A stretch of DNA of 64,000 nt from Candidatus Brocadiaceae bacterium S225 (lineage in GTDB: Bacteria; Planctomycetota; Brocadiia; Brocadiales; Scalinduaceae): contig SMSL01000004.1 of assembly GCA_007859995.1 (NCBI GenBank), positions 1-64,000 on the forward strand, in the 5' to 3' direction. The notes beneath the pieces were generated by a model. That model worked only from the letters and a program-made list of their open reading frames with translations, had not been told where the DNA came from and did no database searches. The translations under genes and the position numbers were made by a program. Positions 1-9,112 of this stretch are shown piece after piece (position 1 is the first letter of the stretch; the number at the start of each line of letters is the position of its first letter).

Positions 1-99
1 GTTTTGGTCTTCCCATTGTATTCTCCTCAAGCGACGTTCCAGTTTTTTTCTACGTTTTTCTATAATCCTTCTACTGTCTCGCAATGACAATCCATTCAC
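1..99 (-). CDS. N-terminal end of a putative transposase, cut by the window edge
   Basis: An open frame runs off the left edge from a GTG at 99, preceded by a purine-rich AGGGGGA ribosome-binding site and an in-frame TAA at 117. The 33 visible residues are strongly basic, with runs such as EKRRKKLERRLRR followed by WEDQ. This resembles the basic N-terminus of IS1380-like transposases, which usually precedes a GGIG-type segment not visible here. An internal ATG at 16 in another frame has a better ribosome-binding site but would ignore this conserved-looking frame. The family call is recognition by eye only; the frame itself is clear. Confidence 0.45.
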   Translation of the reverse strand, partial: MNGLSLRDSRRIIEKRRKKLERRLRRIQWEDQN

Positions 100-187
100 C
101 TGAAATCCCCCTTTTTATGAGTATTAACTTTATTATGATACCCATTATAGCCAATAAAATTAAGGGGTTCCAGCGAATCAGTAAAAA

Positions 188-787
188 TTAATTATAAAAC
201 CACTCTTGTATAAGGACTAGACATTTGGCGACAAATAATTCACTTCCGACGTCTTCCTTTAAAACTTCTGATCTTTCAGAAAGAAATGCTGCAATGCGAG
301 TTGCATCTTCTTCCGTTATGTATTCACCGGCTTCAGAGCGCATTCGTTTTACCGTTTCCTGCCACTCTTCTGCAGATCTGTTCTCTTTCAATATACGGTT
401 TGCGGGATGATACATAATACAACGGTCAAGAAACAATAATTTATTATCAGCAAAATCCTTTCTTTCCGCAGTCATTTCCTGTACACGTTCCTGCCAGTGA
501 GTAATAATTTCGGTGAAAATCTGCTTCGCATCTCCCGGGCTGATCCAGCCTGGAACTTTACTCATCATTTTATCAATAACAGTATTCCATTCTTCTTCTG
601 TCCGTGCGTGAATAAAAACTCGCTTAATCGTATGACATTTTGAACATTTTGAACACTTTGTATCTACTAATAAAGATTTGTTCTTATCGGCAACCTGTTC
701 TGTAGCAATTATTTCAGTTACAACGGTACATTGATAGAGAAAAAATAAGAAAACTAATAAATACATTTTCATAGAATAATTTCTCAC
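188..787 (-). CDS. Secreted c-type cytochrome-like protein with degenerate heme sites
   Basis: A 199-residue protein starting at GTG 787 (or ATG 772) with a hydrophobic signal segment (about residues 8-24). It contains two repeated modules. Module one has an intact heme c motif CSKCH (C48, C51, H52) followed by RTEEEW (62-67). Module two has CIMYH (C123-H127), where the second cysteine is tyrosine, followed by RSAEEW (137-142). A third cysteine (C189), in an FVAKC context like the start of another module, lacks any CH partner before the stop. It would therefore bind one heme instead of two or three. Anammox bacteria are rich in multiheme cytochromes, so erosion of a paralogue is plausible. 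No electron-transfer partner is adjacent. It stands alone between mobile-element fragments and may be decaying. Confidence 0.6.
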   Translation of the reverse strand: MRNYSMKMYLLVFLFFLYQCTVVTEIIATEQVADKNKSLLVDTKCSKCSKCHTIKRVFIHARTEEEWNTVIDKMMSKVPGWISPGDAKQIFTEIITHWQERVQEMTAERKDFADNKLLFLDRCIMYHPANRILKENRSAEEWQETVKRMRSEAGEYITEEDATRIAAFLSERSEVLKEDVGSELFVAKCLVLIQEWFYN

Positions 788-804
788 AATTGGTTTTTTT
801 GAAT

Positions 805-1089
805 TTAACCGAAGTTCGACAAGTAAAAATTGTATCTCTTATGGTATTAACATGTTACGACTTTGACTCTTAGTTTTTCGGCACTACATCTTTGAATTAT
901 TGAAAAATTCTACCTGACAAGGTTTTTTCGATAAATTTTACCAAATACCATGCCATTGTCAGCACTAAAATAATATTCAGGCACTACAGGCTCTTTTTTT
1001 GGACGGATTTACTCTGTTTTAAAGGGCTTAGGACAATTTCAATCACAATTTACTTGGTTTTTGAGGTCGATTTGTCGAACTTGGGTTAA
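805..1089. repeat. 285-bp element bounded by 18-bp inverted repeats
   Basis: The left end TTAACCGAAGTTCGACAA (805-822) is matched by the reverse complement of 1072-1089 with one mismatch. The interior has no long open frame. On the minus strand, near 975-900, a short hydrophobic translation (LTMAWYLVKFIEKTL) looks like the C-terminal tail of a transposase. This suggests a deletion derivative of an insertion sequence or a MITE-like element. No target-site duplication was evident. Confidence 0.5.
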
Positions 1090-1232
1090 GATAATTTTAT
1101 ATCCATTGGTTATATAGTTTATTCCTTGTGTTAATGCTCTGTCATTTGCAAGTCAAGGAAAAGAGAGGTTGTAGTGAGAGCGTTCCCAAATTGTTGTACA
1201 GTGTTGTTTTTTTTGGGGCGCAGTGACCGCAT

Positions 1233-1385
1233 ATGAACGGTAAGCGTCCTGGATGGCCTGAGAGCAAGATTGGTACAGATAAGGTGATTGAGTACCGGCC
1301 GCAGAATAAATTAATAAGACGGATTGTTAACGAATTAAACCTGTCTAAAGGTTCGGTGCAAAGAACACTGGAAATGTGTTCATAG
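1233..1385 (+). pseudogene. Serine-recombinase/resolvase C-terminal HTH fragment
   Basis: A 50-codon frame ending in TAG at 1383. It encodes GKRPGWPESKIGTDKVIEY, then RRIVNELNLSKGSVQRTLE, which is the linker plus helix-turn-helix typical of the C-terminus of resolvases (pattern GRP..., then IA.ELG.SKGTVQR.L). An in-frame TGA at 1224 lies immediately upstream, so the catalytic serine domain is missing. It is a remnant of a mobile-element recombinase. Confidence 0.55.
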
Positions 1386-1899
1386 TGGTGTACCAAAAAC
1401 CCTGTGATTTTAGATATTATAAGTATTGCGTTTTCAATAGTCCAGATTGGCGGGTTTGGGTGTACCGGAAACAAATGTTTTTGGGACACAATATTAAGCT
1501 TGCTACGGAATAGAAAGAGTCATACTTAAGGTATAATTCTCAAGGAATTGACACAAGATAAGAATAAAATAAAATCATTTAAAAGGATGTGATATATCCT
1601 GAAATCACCCAAGGGCGGGGGGTATGTTTCCTATGACTCCATATAACATCCCACTCACAGTCTGCTCTCAACAAAAGGGATTTTCAAATTCATAATCATC
1701 AGGATTCACAGAGATATTACTGGTGAGATGTGGTTTGGGGTAAGGTAGGAATACAAAAGTGTATCTACGTATTTTAAAAAAGGTGGGGTAAGAATCGTAA
1801 TAACTCTTATCCCTTATTACCTTTTATTCCTCCGTACTATTATTGGATGTCGTTTTGCACTTCATCCAATCCTGCCTCATCATACATTGCCGTCAACTA
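1386..1899. other. Intergenic region holding one copy of a dispersed repeat
   Basis: No credible gene on either strand. The only recognisable content is the dispersed repeat at 1603-1740. A long minus-strand frame at 1142-1489 is only the shadow of the resolvase fragment. Confidence 0.5.
1603..1740 (+). repeat. Dispersed non-coding repeat, copy A
   Basis: The left end AATCACCCAAGG (1603-1614) and a 40-bp right end starting CATCAGGATTCACAGAGATA (1697) recur in inverted orientation at 54898-55065. The right ends agree at 36 of 40 positions by hand alignment, while the middles differ. Conserved ends with a variable core suggest a non-autonomous mobile or regulatory element. Confidence 0.6.
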
Positions 1900-3081
1900 T
1901 TACATGTCCAGTTGCTTCCATCCCCCGTCGCCAACACAACCATAGAAATGGTTGGAATTGGAATCGAACCAGATCTTGCCAGCATCTTCCGCAGATGAGC
2001 ACGATCCCATGCATGTGGAACAGGGGGTAATCTTTATTCCTCCCCAAACATCCAACTTTGCCTTCGGGCTATTCGTGCCTATGCCGACATTGCCCGCGTT
2101 GTCTATCCTCATCCGCTCGACTTGTCCCGTAGTTTCATTAGCGACGGTAGTAAAGGTGATGCGGGTGCCCTGGGCGAGGTCGGTGAAGTTTTCCTCCGCC
2201 TCGACATTCATGCCGGATGTATCAGCGGCTAAGCCCGTGACACCCCATCCCTGTCCCTCGAACGATACCAGAGTATCTCCTTCAAGCACGGCACCGGGAG
2301 CGGACATAGTCCCCTGAGTACGGCGTCCGATGAACGCGGAACCTTCCGAAACTGTGTGATTGCTGATGGTCAGTTCGCTATTCGTATTAGAGGCAATATG
2401 CAGCATGGTTTCCGGAGCTTTCGTCCCGATGCCGACGTTGCCGGATTGGTCGATCTTCATAACAGTCCTTGAAGTATCAGTACCGTTTGCAATTGTCTCA
2501 AACGATAAGTAGCTCCCATGGGCTGTATCAGTCCAGTTTTCCGCAGCTACAAAGTTGATACCAGTTCCTTCATTACCCCAGCCGTTAGTTCCGTAACCAA
2601 ATGAAAAAATTGCCCCTATATCGTCTCCAGAAAGAAGTGCGCTCGGTACAGCCATAGTTCCGCGTGCCCTTCTGAGATTTACTCTGGCCTTGTCATCTGT
2701 CGCTGTGGATGAATAAGTGCTAAGAGTTATCGTGGTGTGTGAATCAGACACCAAATCCAAAAGGGATATCGGACTTGTCGTTCCAATACCGACATTGCCA
2801 TCCTTTGTAATACGCAACCTCTCTTTCCAATCAAGAGGATTTAACCAACTTCCAGTATTGGTTGAAAATACCATATTATCTGTTCTGGTAAGACTAAGAG
2901 GTACGGTGTTTCCAATACTCCAGTCCATCGCAGTGGGGACATCGGTCCAATCTCCACTTCCACCAATATATCCACCAAAAGCACCTAACAGGCCGGCATT
3001 ATATATTGGCGCAACTATCACATCTGTAAATTCAAATGTTACGCAACTAATGTTTTTATTGGTGTAACTACCATACTGCAC
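1900..3081 (-). CDS. Secreted tail-fibre-like repeat protein (frameshifted from its signal peptide)
   Basis: The protein has three copies of a GNVGIGT motif at about residues 95-101, 214-220 and 330-336, each preceded by an MKID/LRIT/MRID strand and followed by SP or AP. This pattern is typical of phage tail-fibre and surface repeat proteins that often end in a peptidase or endosialidase chaperone domain. Here the end is short: a cysteine cluster (PCSTCMGSCS, 353-362) then KIWFDSNSNHFYGCVGDGGW. The ATG at 3081 has no ribosome-binding site. A well-placed site and start lie at 3116 in another frame and encode a signal peptide, so the intact ancestor began there. The product was probably an exported surface protein. 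As it stands the gene is broken or requires recoding. Confidence 0.6.
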   Translation of the reverse strand: MQYGSYTNKNISCVTFEFTDVIVAPIYNAGLLGAFGGYIGGSGDWTDVPTAMDWSIGNTVPLSLTRTDNMVFSTNTGSWLNPLDWKERLRITKDGNVGIGTTSPISLLDLVSDSHTTITLSTYSSTATDDKARVNLRRARGTMAVPSALLSGDDIGAIFSFGYGTNGWGNEGTGINFVAAENWTDTAHGSYLSFETIANGTDTSRTVMKIDQSGNVGIGTKAPETMLHIASNTNSELTISNHTVSEGSAFIGRRTQGTMSAPGAVLEGDTLVSFEGQGWGVTGLAADTSGMNVEAEENFTDLAQGTRITFTTVANETTGQVERMRIDNAGNVGIGTNSPKAKLDVWGGIKITPCSTCMGSCSSAEDAGKIWFDSNSNHFYGCVGDGGWKQLDM

Positions 3082-3116
3082 ATCAATACTATCAATAGAA
3101 TTACTATATTTCTCAT
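3039..3116 (-). pseudogene. Orphaned signal peptide of the 1900-3081 gene
   Basis: After an AAAGGAGG site, ATG 3116 opens a 25-codon frame reading MRNIVILLIVLMCSMVV, then TPIKTLVA, and TAA. This is a typical signal peptide ending in an A-x-A-like context. The downstream mature frame (VTFEFTD) continues one base out of phase, so adding one base near GCGTAACA would fuse them. Confidence 0.65.
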
Positions 3117-3206
3117 TTCCTTCCCTCCTTTAATATGGTGTTTTTTGGCTTTCTTCCACCTTTACATTAATCAAAGTATTTTTCGTATTCTCAAAAAATA
3201 GCTTCA

Positions 3207-4298
3207 TCACTGAATTTCAAACGCATTCAAGTCTTCATACAATAATTCCCCTGTTACTGGATTGAGTACCCTGGTACTCAGTTCGTAGATTCCAAGTGGT
3301 AGGACTGCAGCCGGAAATAGATTTAAAGGCCCCAAATCCAGATCAAAACCTGCCGGAAGTACAAACATACCATCAGCTCCTATGTTTACGATTGGAATTG
3401 GCGAAGTAAATGGAGTCCCCAGCCAAACCTTCCACTCTACTGAAATAGGGTTCGGGCCCGGGTTGCCAATTCTAAAAACTGAGGCAGTTGCTGTGTCACC
3501 TGATGTGTAGACCTCTTGACTCATCCTGATGTCACTGTAAGGTGCCAAATCCTCACTGGAATCAAACTTTCCTTTGTAAGAAACTATTCCAGACATAAAT
3601 GTCAGGACATAAGACCCAGGCACATTTACCTCTGTCTCAAATGATCCGTTACTGTCTTTATCAAAAAAAAGAGAAGCAGTAACTTCATTTGTTGTGCTTA
3701 TATCCATTCGCAAAATAATTTCTGTGATTCCAGTCAGATCGGCAGAAACATCCATTATGTTGATATCAGAAATTACGCCATCTATTTCGAAAACGGCAGC
3801 AATGTAGCCCAAGGGGCGAATGTTCCTGATTTCAAGAAAAACTTCCTCTTCAGGCGCAGTAATACCCCCCTCTGACACAAGTTCTATTCCAAAAGCAGAT
3901 TCTTCTGTTATGCTATCTTTACTTCCAAATCTAAACTTTCCTTGTATACTTCCCCCTACTCCGGGAAAAACAGAAAAAGTATTATCATTTAACACTACGT
4001 TTACTTCCCTTTCAAGATCAACTTGTACTGGTGCATCGTTACTATTCAGATTCAGTAAACCACCGCTTTCTGCCGCAGGTGAAAAAGTTGCGCCATTAAC
4101 CTCGTACGTAAATGGACCACTTGGCCCACTGGGAGGTTCTGCCCCATCATCAAATTCATCCACAAAAGTGTCAGAACCTGAAATACCACCTACCATTGTA
4201 AATCTATCAATGTCATAGCTAAAGTCACCATATGATACCGGACTATAAAATGTTATTAGTGTAAAGACAAAACACAGTGATATAAATAACGGCTTCAT
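3207..4298 (-). CDS. Secreted protein, tandem paralogue 1
   Basis: 363 residues with a clear N-terminal signal peptide (MKPLFISLCFVFTLITF, predicted cleavage near SYG) and an AAAGGA site upstream of ATG 4298. After the leader come an acidic segment (FVDEFDDGAEPPSGPSGP) and a beta-rich body with no recognised catalytic motif. A C-terminal 77-residue module starts at VEWKVWLG and ends EFEIQ-like. That module is almost identical to the one in the neighbouring gene (69 of 77 residues by hand count), while the middle differs strongly. Such a pattern fits an extracellular or periplasmic protein with a variable N-terminal ligand part and a constant immunoglobulin-like C-terminal domain. No function is recognised. 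The two genes are probably a tandem duplication, separated by 68 bp. Confidence 0.8.
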   Translation of the reverse strand: MKPLFISLCFVFTLITFYSPVSYGDFSYDIDRFTMVGGISGSDTFVDEFDDGAEPPSGPSGPFTYEVNGATFSPAAESGGLLNLNSNDAPVQVDLEREVNVVLNDNTFSVFPGVGGSIQGKFRFGSKDSITEESAFGIELVSEGGITAPEEEVFLEIRNIRPLGYIAAVFEIDGVISDINIMDVSADLTGITEIILRMDISTTNEVTASLFFDKDSNGSFETEVNVPGSYVLTFMSGIVSYKGKFDSSEDLAPYSDIRMSQEVYTSGDTATASVFRIGNPGPNPISVEWKVWLGTPFTSPIPIVNIGADGMFVLPAGFDLDLGPLNLFPAAVLPLGIYELSTRVLNPVTGELLYEDLNAFEIQ

Positions 4299-4366
4299 AA
4301 TACGTATTTCCTTTCTATAAAAAAAGTATATTAACTATTATCAACTTACATCACATTCTATATACT

Positions 4367-5392
4367 TTATTGAATCTCAAACTCATTCAAATCTTCACAT
4401 AATAATTCCCCTGTTACTGGATCGAGTACCCTGGTACTAAGTTCGTAGGTTCCAAGTGGTAGGATTGCAGCCGGAAATAGAGGCAAGGGGCCAAAATCCA
4501 GATCAAAGCCTGCCGGAAGCACAAACGTACCATCAGCCCCTATGTTTACGATTGGAATTGGAGAAGTAAATGGAGTCCCCAGCCAAACCTTCCACTCTAC
4601 TGAAATAGGGTCTAAGCCTAGATTAGCAATCCTGAAGGCCTGAGCGGTAACCGTATCACCTGCCGTATAGATCGCCTGACTCATCTCTATGCCACATTGC
4701 AATGCATCTTCTTCGGCTCCAAATCCTGCCCAGTAATCCGCTGCTCCAAACAGGGTACCTGTTCCTGGCAGAGTTACGTCGAATATTGTGTCACTTCCAT
4801 AATCAAGAGATGCTGTCACTATGTTTGCATTGCTTACATCAAGTCTCAATGTTATATTTGTAATCCCACTTAAGGAGCTTGTAATATCTGTTTGGCTTTC
4901 AGTGACTCCTAGACCATTTCCCTCAGAGTTAACTGATGCATAAATAATACCTGAAGGAGATTTTTCTATAAACAAAGATACGCCATTTGCTATAGGAGAA
5001 ATGATTTCTATTCTAAAAGCAGCATTTGGTGTAATTCCATTTGAAAAGCTAAATTTTCCCTCTATTCTTCCTCCAATGCCAGGACTAATTATATCTTGCA
5101 GCCAAATATCTATAAACCTCTCATTCCCAATTGTAAAGACATCATTACTGTTCATATTCAGCACTCCACCACTTTCCGCGTCGGTAGAAAATGTGGCAAA
5201 AACACTGTATGTTGCTGGACCACTTGGACCACTTGGAGGTTCTATATCATCATCAAATTCGTCTACAATAGTGGAAGCTCCGGAATCTACCGTAAAACTA
5301 TCAATGTCAAAGCTAAAGTCACCATATGACTCAGGACTATAAGCAACTAAAATAGTAAAGATAAAACACAACGACAAAAACAATGACTTCAT
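4367..5392 (-). CDS. Secreted protein, tandem paralogue 2
   Basis: Start chosen at ATG 5392 because it has an AGGAGGA site eight bases upstream and opens directly with a signal peptide (MKSLFLSLCFIFTILVA). The longer frame back to 5485 has no site and adds no leader-like sequence. The layout is the same as its downstream paralogue: an acidic VDEFDDDIEPPSGPSGP stretch, a divergent beta-rich middle, then the constant C-terminal module beginning VEWKVWLG. It is probably exported. Co-transcription with 3207-4298 is likely from orientation and spacing. The function is unknown. The constant C-terminus in both copies suggests a shared surface-display or interaction role. Confidence 0.8.
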   Translation of the reverse strand: MKSLFLSLCFIFTILVAYSPESYGDFSFDIDSFTVDSGASTIVDEFDDDIEPPSGPSGPATYSVFATFSTDAESGGVLNMNSNDVFTIGNERFIDIWLQDIISPGIGGRIEGKFSFSNGITPNAAFRIEIISPIANGVSLFIEKSPSGIIYASVNSEGNGLGVTESQTDITSSLSGITNITLRLDVSNANIVTASLDYGSDTIFDVTLPGTGTLFGAADYWAGFGAEEDALQCGIEMSQAIYTAGDTVTAQAFRIANLGLDPISVEWKVWLGTPFTSPIPIVNIGADGTFVLPAGFDLDFGPLPLFPAAILPLGTYELSTRVLDPVTGELLCEDLNEFEIQ

Positions 5393-6174
5393 AATATTAT
5401 TCCTCCTCTTAAAAAATATATTTAATACCAAGCCATAGGGGCATCCATATACTGTACGCACATCTTTAGATGTCAAAAAACCCATTTAATTCGTGTTCCT
5501 TAACTACTCAATGTATAAAGAAATGAAACTGTTGTAATTCTCTATAAACCTTGAATTAAAATATTATTGAAATTTAAGAAATAAGATTGATTTATTTGAA
5601 ACGTTTCGAGAACATTGAAACGAACGATATATGGTTTACTTTCTGTGCTTAATGCAGATTTAGGTGAGAATAAATGCGGTACTGTAATTACTAAACTAGT
5701 GTTTCTCATTACAAATACTCCTATGACTTTAAATGTGGGTAATTATGTCTTTTGCCAAAAGGAATGACGTGCATAGCTAAGCATTTGTCCTTCTAAATGT
5801 CAACTATAAAACAGTGTAATCACTCTAGATGTTATAACTAAACACCTGTCATACCATCTTGTATAACAGAGATAAAAAAGCTACAAAATACAATAATCCA
5901 CTTAACTTTTTTCTTGAATATTTTGTGAGGGACAGGTAATTGGAGGTTATACGCTTAATATGTGAATGGTGTTTAAGAGGAATGATCACAAACTAGACTT
6001 TTGTCATTATTGTCGGTGGTTTTCTGAGTGAGAGCATGTGCCTTGTCCGCTGTGTGATGTATATATTATATTCCACTCATAATCTGAAGACGATAAAAGG
6101 CGTTTTATAACATGTCATGGGGCTGAGTGTGGAATAGTTGTTTTAATATGGCGTTAGGCATGTGAAAGCAAATA
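5393..6174. other. Long intergenic region without a supported gene
   Basis: About 780 bp with many stops in all frames. A short degenerate frame at about 5965-6030 (+) contains FCHYC and, one frame interruption later, CPLC, reminiscent of a broken zinc ribbon. It is too short and interrupted to call a gene. No RNA gene or clear terminator was recognised. Confidence 0.4.
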
Positions 6175-6447
6175 TTATTGGCTATTTAAAGAAGCCGTTA
6201 CAAATGCGTTAATTATTTCAAAATTCTTCTTAGACGGCTTAGTTCTGCCATGCTCCCAATTCCAGATGCTTTCTTCTGAAACGCCAATAATGTTAGCAGC
6301 GTCGGATTGCATGAGTCTGCAATTCATTCTTTTTTTACGAATATGTTCACCAATTGCCTTTGGATTAAGAGGGTAACCGTCTGGATGTGAAAAAGGGCGT
6401 GCAATATATACATTATACTTAATGCTACTATGTAAAGGATTGCGCAA
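6175..6447 (-). CDS. XRE-family helix-turn-helix protein
   Basis: A 90-residue frame from TTG 6447. The N-terminal part contains HPDGYPLNPKAIGEHIRKKR, then a Cro/CI-type helix-turn-helix (SDAANIIGVSEESIWNWEHG, about 48-67). The SIWNWE recognition-helix motif and the HPDGYPLNP lead are typical of a small DNA-binding family I recall as common in anammox and related genomes. The C-terminus after PSKK (FEIINAFVTASLNSQ) lacks the usual LGY.PF ending, so the tail may be altered. No toxin partner is adjacent; its neighbour is a dead transposon. It probably acts as a transcriptional regulator of unknown target. Confidence 0.65.
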   Translation of the reverse strand: MRNPLHSSIKYNVYIARPFSHPDGYPLNPKAIGEHIRKKRMNCRLMQSDAANIIGVSEESIWNWEHGRTKPSKKNFEIINAFVTASLNSQ

Positions 6448-6544
6448 CCTCAGGGATGATACGCTTATTATTAATCGTGAAAAAAAAATACCTTAATTCG
6501 TTCGCCTTGAAATAAGCCTCTATCCCTTATAAATAAAGGGATAC

Positions 6545-7935
6545 AAGTGTTTTTTTGATTATGTTAAAATTGCAAGACATTGCTAAAAAACACTCAAAAA
6601 CTGGAGGATTTTATGCTGGCAAAACCGAAGTCACCACAGATGGAATTGTTCAAAACACCCCTTAAAAAAAATAAATCACAAACACCCGCTATGCATTTTA
6701 GGAGGGAAAAAAGAGTGGCCTGAGTTTGATAATGCCTTTGGCCCACTATACTGTGAGGGTAAAGGCAGGCCCGGCAAACCAACGCGGATAATGGCAGGAC
6801 TCCACTACTTAAAACACACGTATGACTTGAGTGATGAGGAAGTGGTATCGCAATGGTTAGAGAATCCATACTGGTAGTATTTTTGTGGTAACGAATACTT
6901 TGAACATGATTTTCCTATAGATGCCAGTTCGATGACACGTTGGCGTCAACGAGTATCAGAGGCGGGCATGGAAAAGCTTCTGGAAGAGACAATTAAGGCT
7001 GGTTTGGAGAGAGGGACTTTAAAGAAAACGAGTATGAAAAAACTCAATGTTAATACTACCGTGCAGGAAAAGGCAATAAACTTCCCTACAGATGCTAATC
7101 TATATCATTGCCCGCGAGAGAAGTTGGTAGATATGTCGAAGGGATACGGAATAAAGCTTCGTCAAAGTTACAAGTTTAAGTCAAAACATTCATTGCTCAA
7201 GAGGAGTCTTATTCTCACGCTCGTCAGATGAGGCGAGCGAGGAAAGAGCTGAGGCGCTTAAGGACATATTTGGGGCGAGTAGTACGAGATATAGAGAGGA
7301 AGGTAGCAGGCAGTGAGGAGTTAAGTGATGTATTCTTAGAACCATTATCTCTGGCACAACGGATATTAAAACAAAGGCGTCAGGACAAGAATAAGGTTTA
7401 CAGTATTCATGTGCCAGAGGTTGAGTGTATTTCCAAGGGTAAGGCACATAAGAAATATGAGTTTGGTTGTAAGGTGAGTGTAGCGGCAACATCGAAAGAA
7501 TGTTTTATACTGGGCATGAAGGCATATCATGGAAATCCTTATGATGGACATACATTAGAGGAATCGATCACTCAGACGGAACGAATATCGGGTTATAAGG
7601 CAAATGATATTTACGTTGACCGTGGATATCGTGGACATAATTACACAGGAGAGGCATTGGTACATATTGCTGGCAGAGGGACTAAGAAATTAAAAGCGTC
7701 TGTAAGGAAATGGATAAAACGTCGGGCTGCAATTGAAGCAGTGATTGGACACGCAAAAGACAGGCGGAAGATTATGGAGAAACTATCTTCATGGGGGGGG
7801 AGAGAGGGAGATAATATTAATGCTATCTTATCTGGATGTGGATACAACATGAGGAAGCTCCTGAAGGAGCTTCTTTTTTGTCTATTTTTCTACAGAAGAA
7901 GATCGTTGTCAACTGTTTGAAATATCGTGTTTAAT
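6545..7935 (+). mobile_element. Dead IS5-type insertion sequence (limits approximate)
   Basis: The limits are set by the transposase remnant plus short flanks. I could not identify convincing terminal inverted repeats or a target duplication, so both ends are estimates. It lies between an HTH gene and the end of the efflux operon and does not interrupt either. Confidence 0.6.
6613..7920 (+). pseudogene. Inactivated IS5-family transposase
   Basis: One transposase is recognisable across three broken frames. ATG 6613 (after TGGAGG) begins a leader that loses frame near 6700. The next segment reads LSDEEVVSQWLENPYW and then hits TAG at 6877 where a glutamine codon is expected (W-Q-YFCGNEYFEHDF). 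The frame from 6932 includes DASSMTRWRQRV and NVNTTVQEKAI (catalytic Asp region) and shifts again near 7205. The C-terminal part from 7228 has YVDRGYRGH and RRAAIEAVIGHAKDRR, the DDE C-terminal signature of IS5-type elements. At least three lesions make it non-autonomous. Confidence 0.85.
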
Positions 7936-7944
7936 ATAATTTCT

Positions 7945-9111
7945 TCAAACTTCCCGGAGTGAATCTACTATATTCATGCGTGATGCCCTGAAGGCGGGGA
8001 GGAGCCCTCCAGCAAAACCCATGAAAATAGAGAATGCCATGGACTTGATGATAATTCCCGGTGTGATGGAAAAACGGAATGCCAGTTCTGAAAATGTCTG
8101 AAAATTCATGGTGGAAACGGTTAAGAACTGTAGTAAGGAAGCAAAAAGGAGACCGGCACATCCTCCAAAAAAGCCGAGGATAAGGGATTCCAGAAGGAAC
8201 GCAAAGAGGATGCTCTTGCGTTGAAAACCAAGAGCACGCAGGGTACCAATTTCTGCCGTACGGTTGGCCACAGCCGCAAACATGGTTATCATGGCTCCAA
8301 CCACTGCACCGATGGAGAAAATTAGTGTTAACGAAATACCGAGTATACGCAGGAAAGTGGCCATAGTCTCCGACTGTTTCAGGTAATAATCCTTCTCCCG
8401 CATGACACCAAGGGTAAATCTGGGATCATTTGAAATACGTTTCTTTAGTCCTTGAAATAGATTAGGATTTCGTAACCGGAGGATGACAGAAGAATATGTC
8501 TGACGTCGAAATGACTGCATAAGCTGATCTGCATCGCCCCAGATTTCTGAACTGAATCCCGTATCTCCGGCATCAAAGACACCGACTATGTTCCATGATC
8601 GCGTGGCAAAAGAGAGTGTTCTCTGTAATCCAGTATTTTTGAATCGTTTTGCCACACTCTGTCCAACCACGATTTCAGATGTACCCCACCGTGGCATACG
8701 TCCGGTAATCAATTTTACCTGAGGCCGTAAAGAAAATGAGTGTTTGCCTATTCCTCGAATAATCACATTCGCAATACCGTCGCTGTTTTTCTTCTGCATG
8801 GTGATGAGCACCAAAAGCTCTTTGGCAATCAATCTCTGTCCATCTTCGCCAAGAGCTATTTCCGGCAGGGTTTCCAATATGGATGCCTGGTCTCTATCTA
8901 TCCTGCTCTGTACCTCAGTCTCTGCGGACTTTCTGAGGATAACCACGTTGCCACTCGATCCTGTTTCTACGAGGGTTTTCTTCAATCCCTCTGCAAGCAT
9001 AATGATAGAGGCAAAGACGAAGACAACAAGGGCCATGCCCAATGCGGTAAGTATAGTAGTTAAACGTCTCGTGAGGAGATTGCGCAGACTATAGAAAAAC
9101 AGAAGGCCCAT
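7945..9111 (-). CDS. MacB/FtsX-type ABC transporter permease (second)
   Basis: Start set at ATG 9111 (MGLLFFYSLRNLLTRRLTT), one base beyond the stop of the upstream permease and behind a GGATTGGATAGG site. The longer frame to 9141 would overlap that gene for no reason. The protein has one N-terminal membrane helix (ALGMALVVFVFASIIML), a large periplasmic domain, then three C-terminal helices with the FtsX signature (AVANRTAEIGTLRALGFQRKSI; ending LLPAFRASRMNIVDSLREV). This is the MacB/LolC topology: an inner-membrane mechanotransmission permease. Together with the preceding permease, ATPase and adaptor it forms a four-gene efflux or lipoprotein-type exporter operon. Confidence 0.9.
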   Translation of the reverse strand: MGLLFFYSLRNLLTRRLTTILTALGMALVVFVFASIIMLAEGLKKTLVETGSSGNVVILRKSAETEVQSRIDRDQASILETLPEIALGEDGQRLIAKELLVLITMQKKNSDGIANVIIRGIGKHSFSLRPQVKLITGRMPRWGTSEIVVGQSVAKRFKNTGLQRTLSFATRSWNIVGVFDAGDTGFSSEIWGDADQLMQSFRRQTYSSVILRLRNPNLFQGLKKRISNDPRFTLGVMREKDYYLKQSETMATFLRILGISLTLIFSIGAVVGAMITMFAAVANRTAEIGTLRALGFQRKSILFAFLLESLILGFFGGCAGLLFASLLQFLTVSTMNFQTFSELAFRFSITPGIIIKSMAFSIFMGFAGGLLPAFRASRMNIVDSLREV

Positions 9112-9112
9112 C

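Noticed and set aside
1142..1489. 115-codon minus-strand frame
   Set aside because: It is antisense to the resolvase HTH fragment, which is the better-supported coding strand.
8740..9094. Plus-strand frames across the efflux permeases
   Set aside because: They are antisense to well-conserved FtsX-type coding sequence and show no domain.
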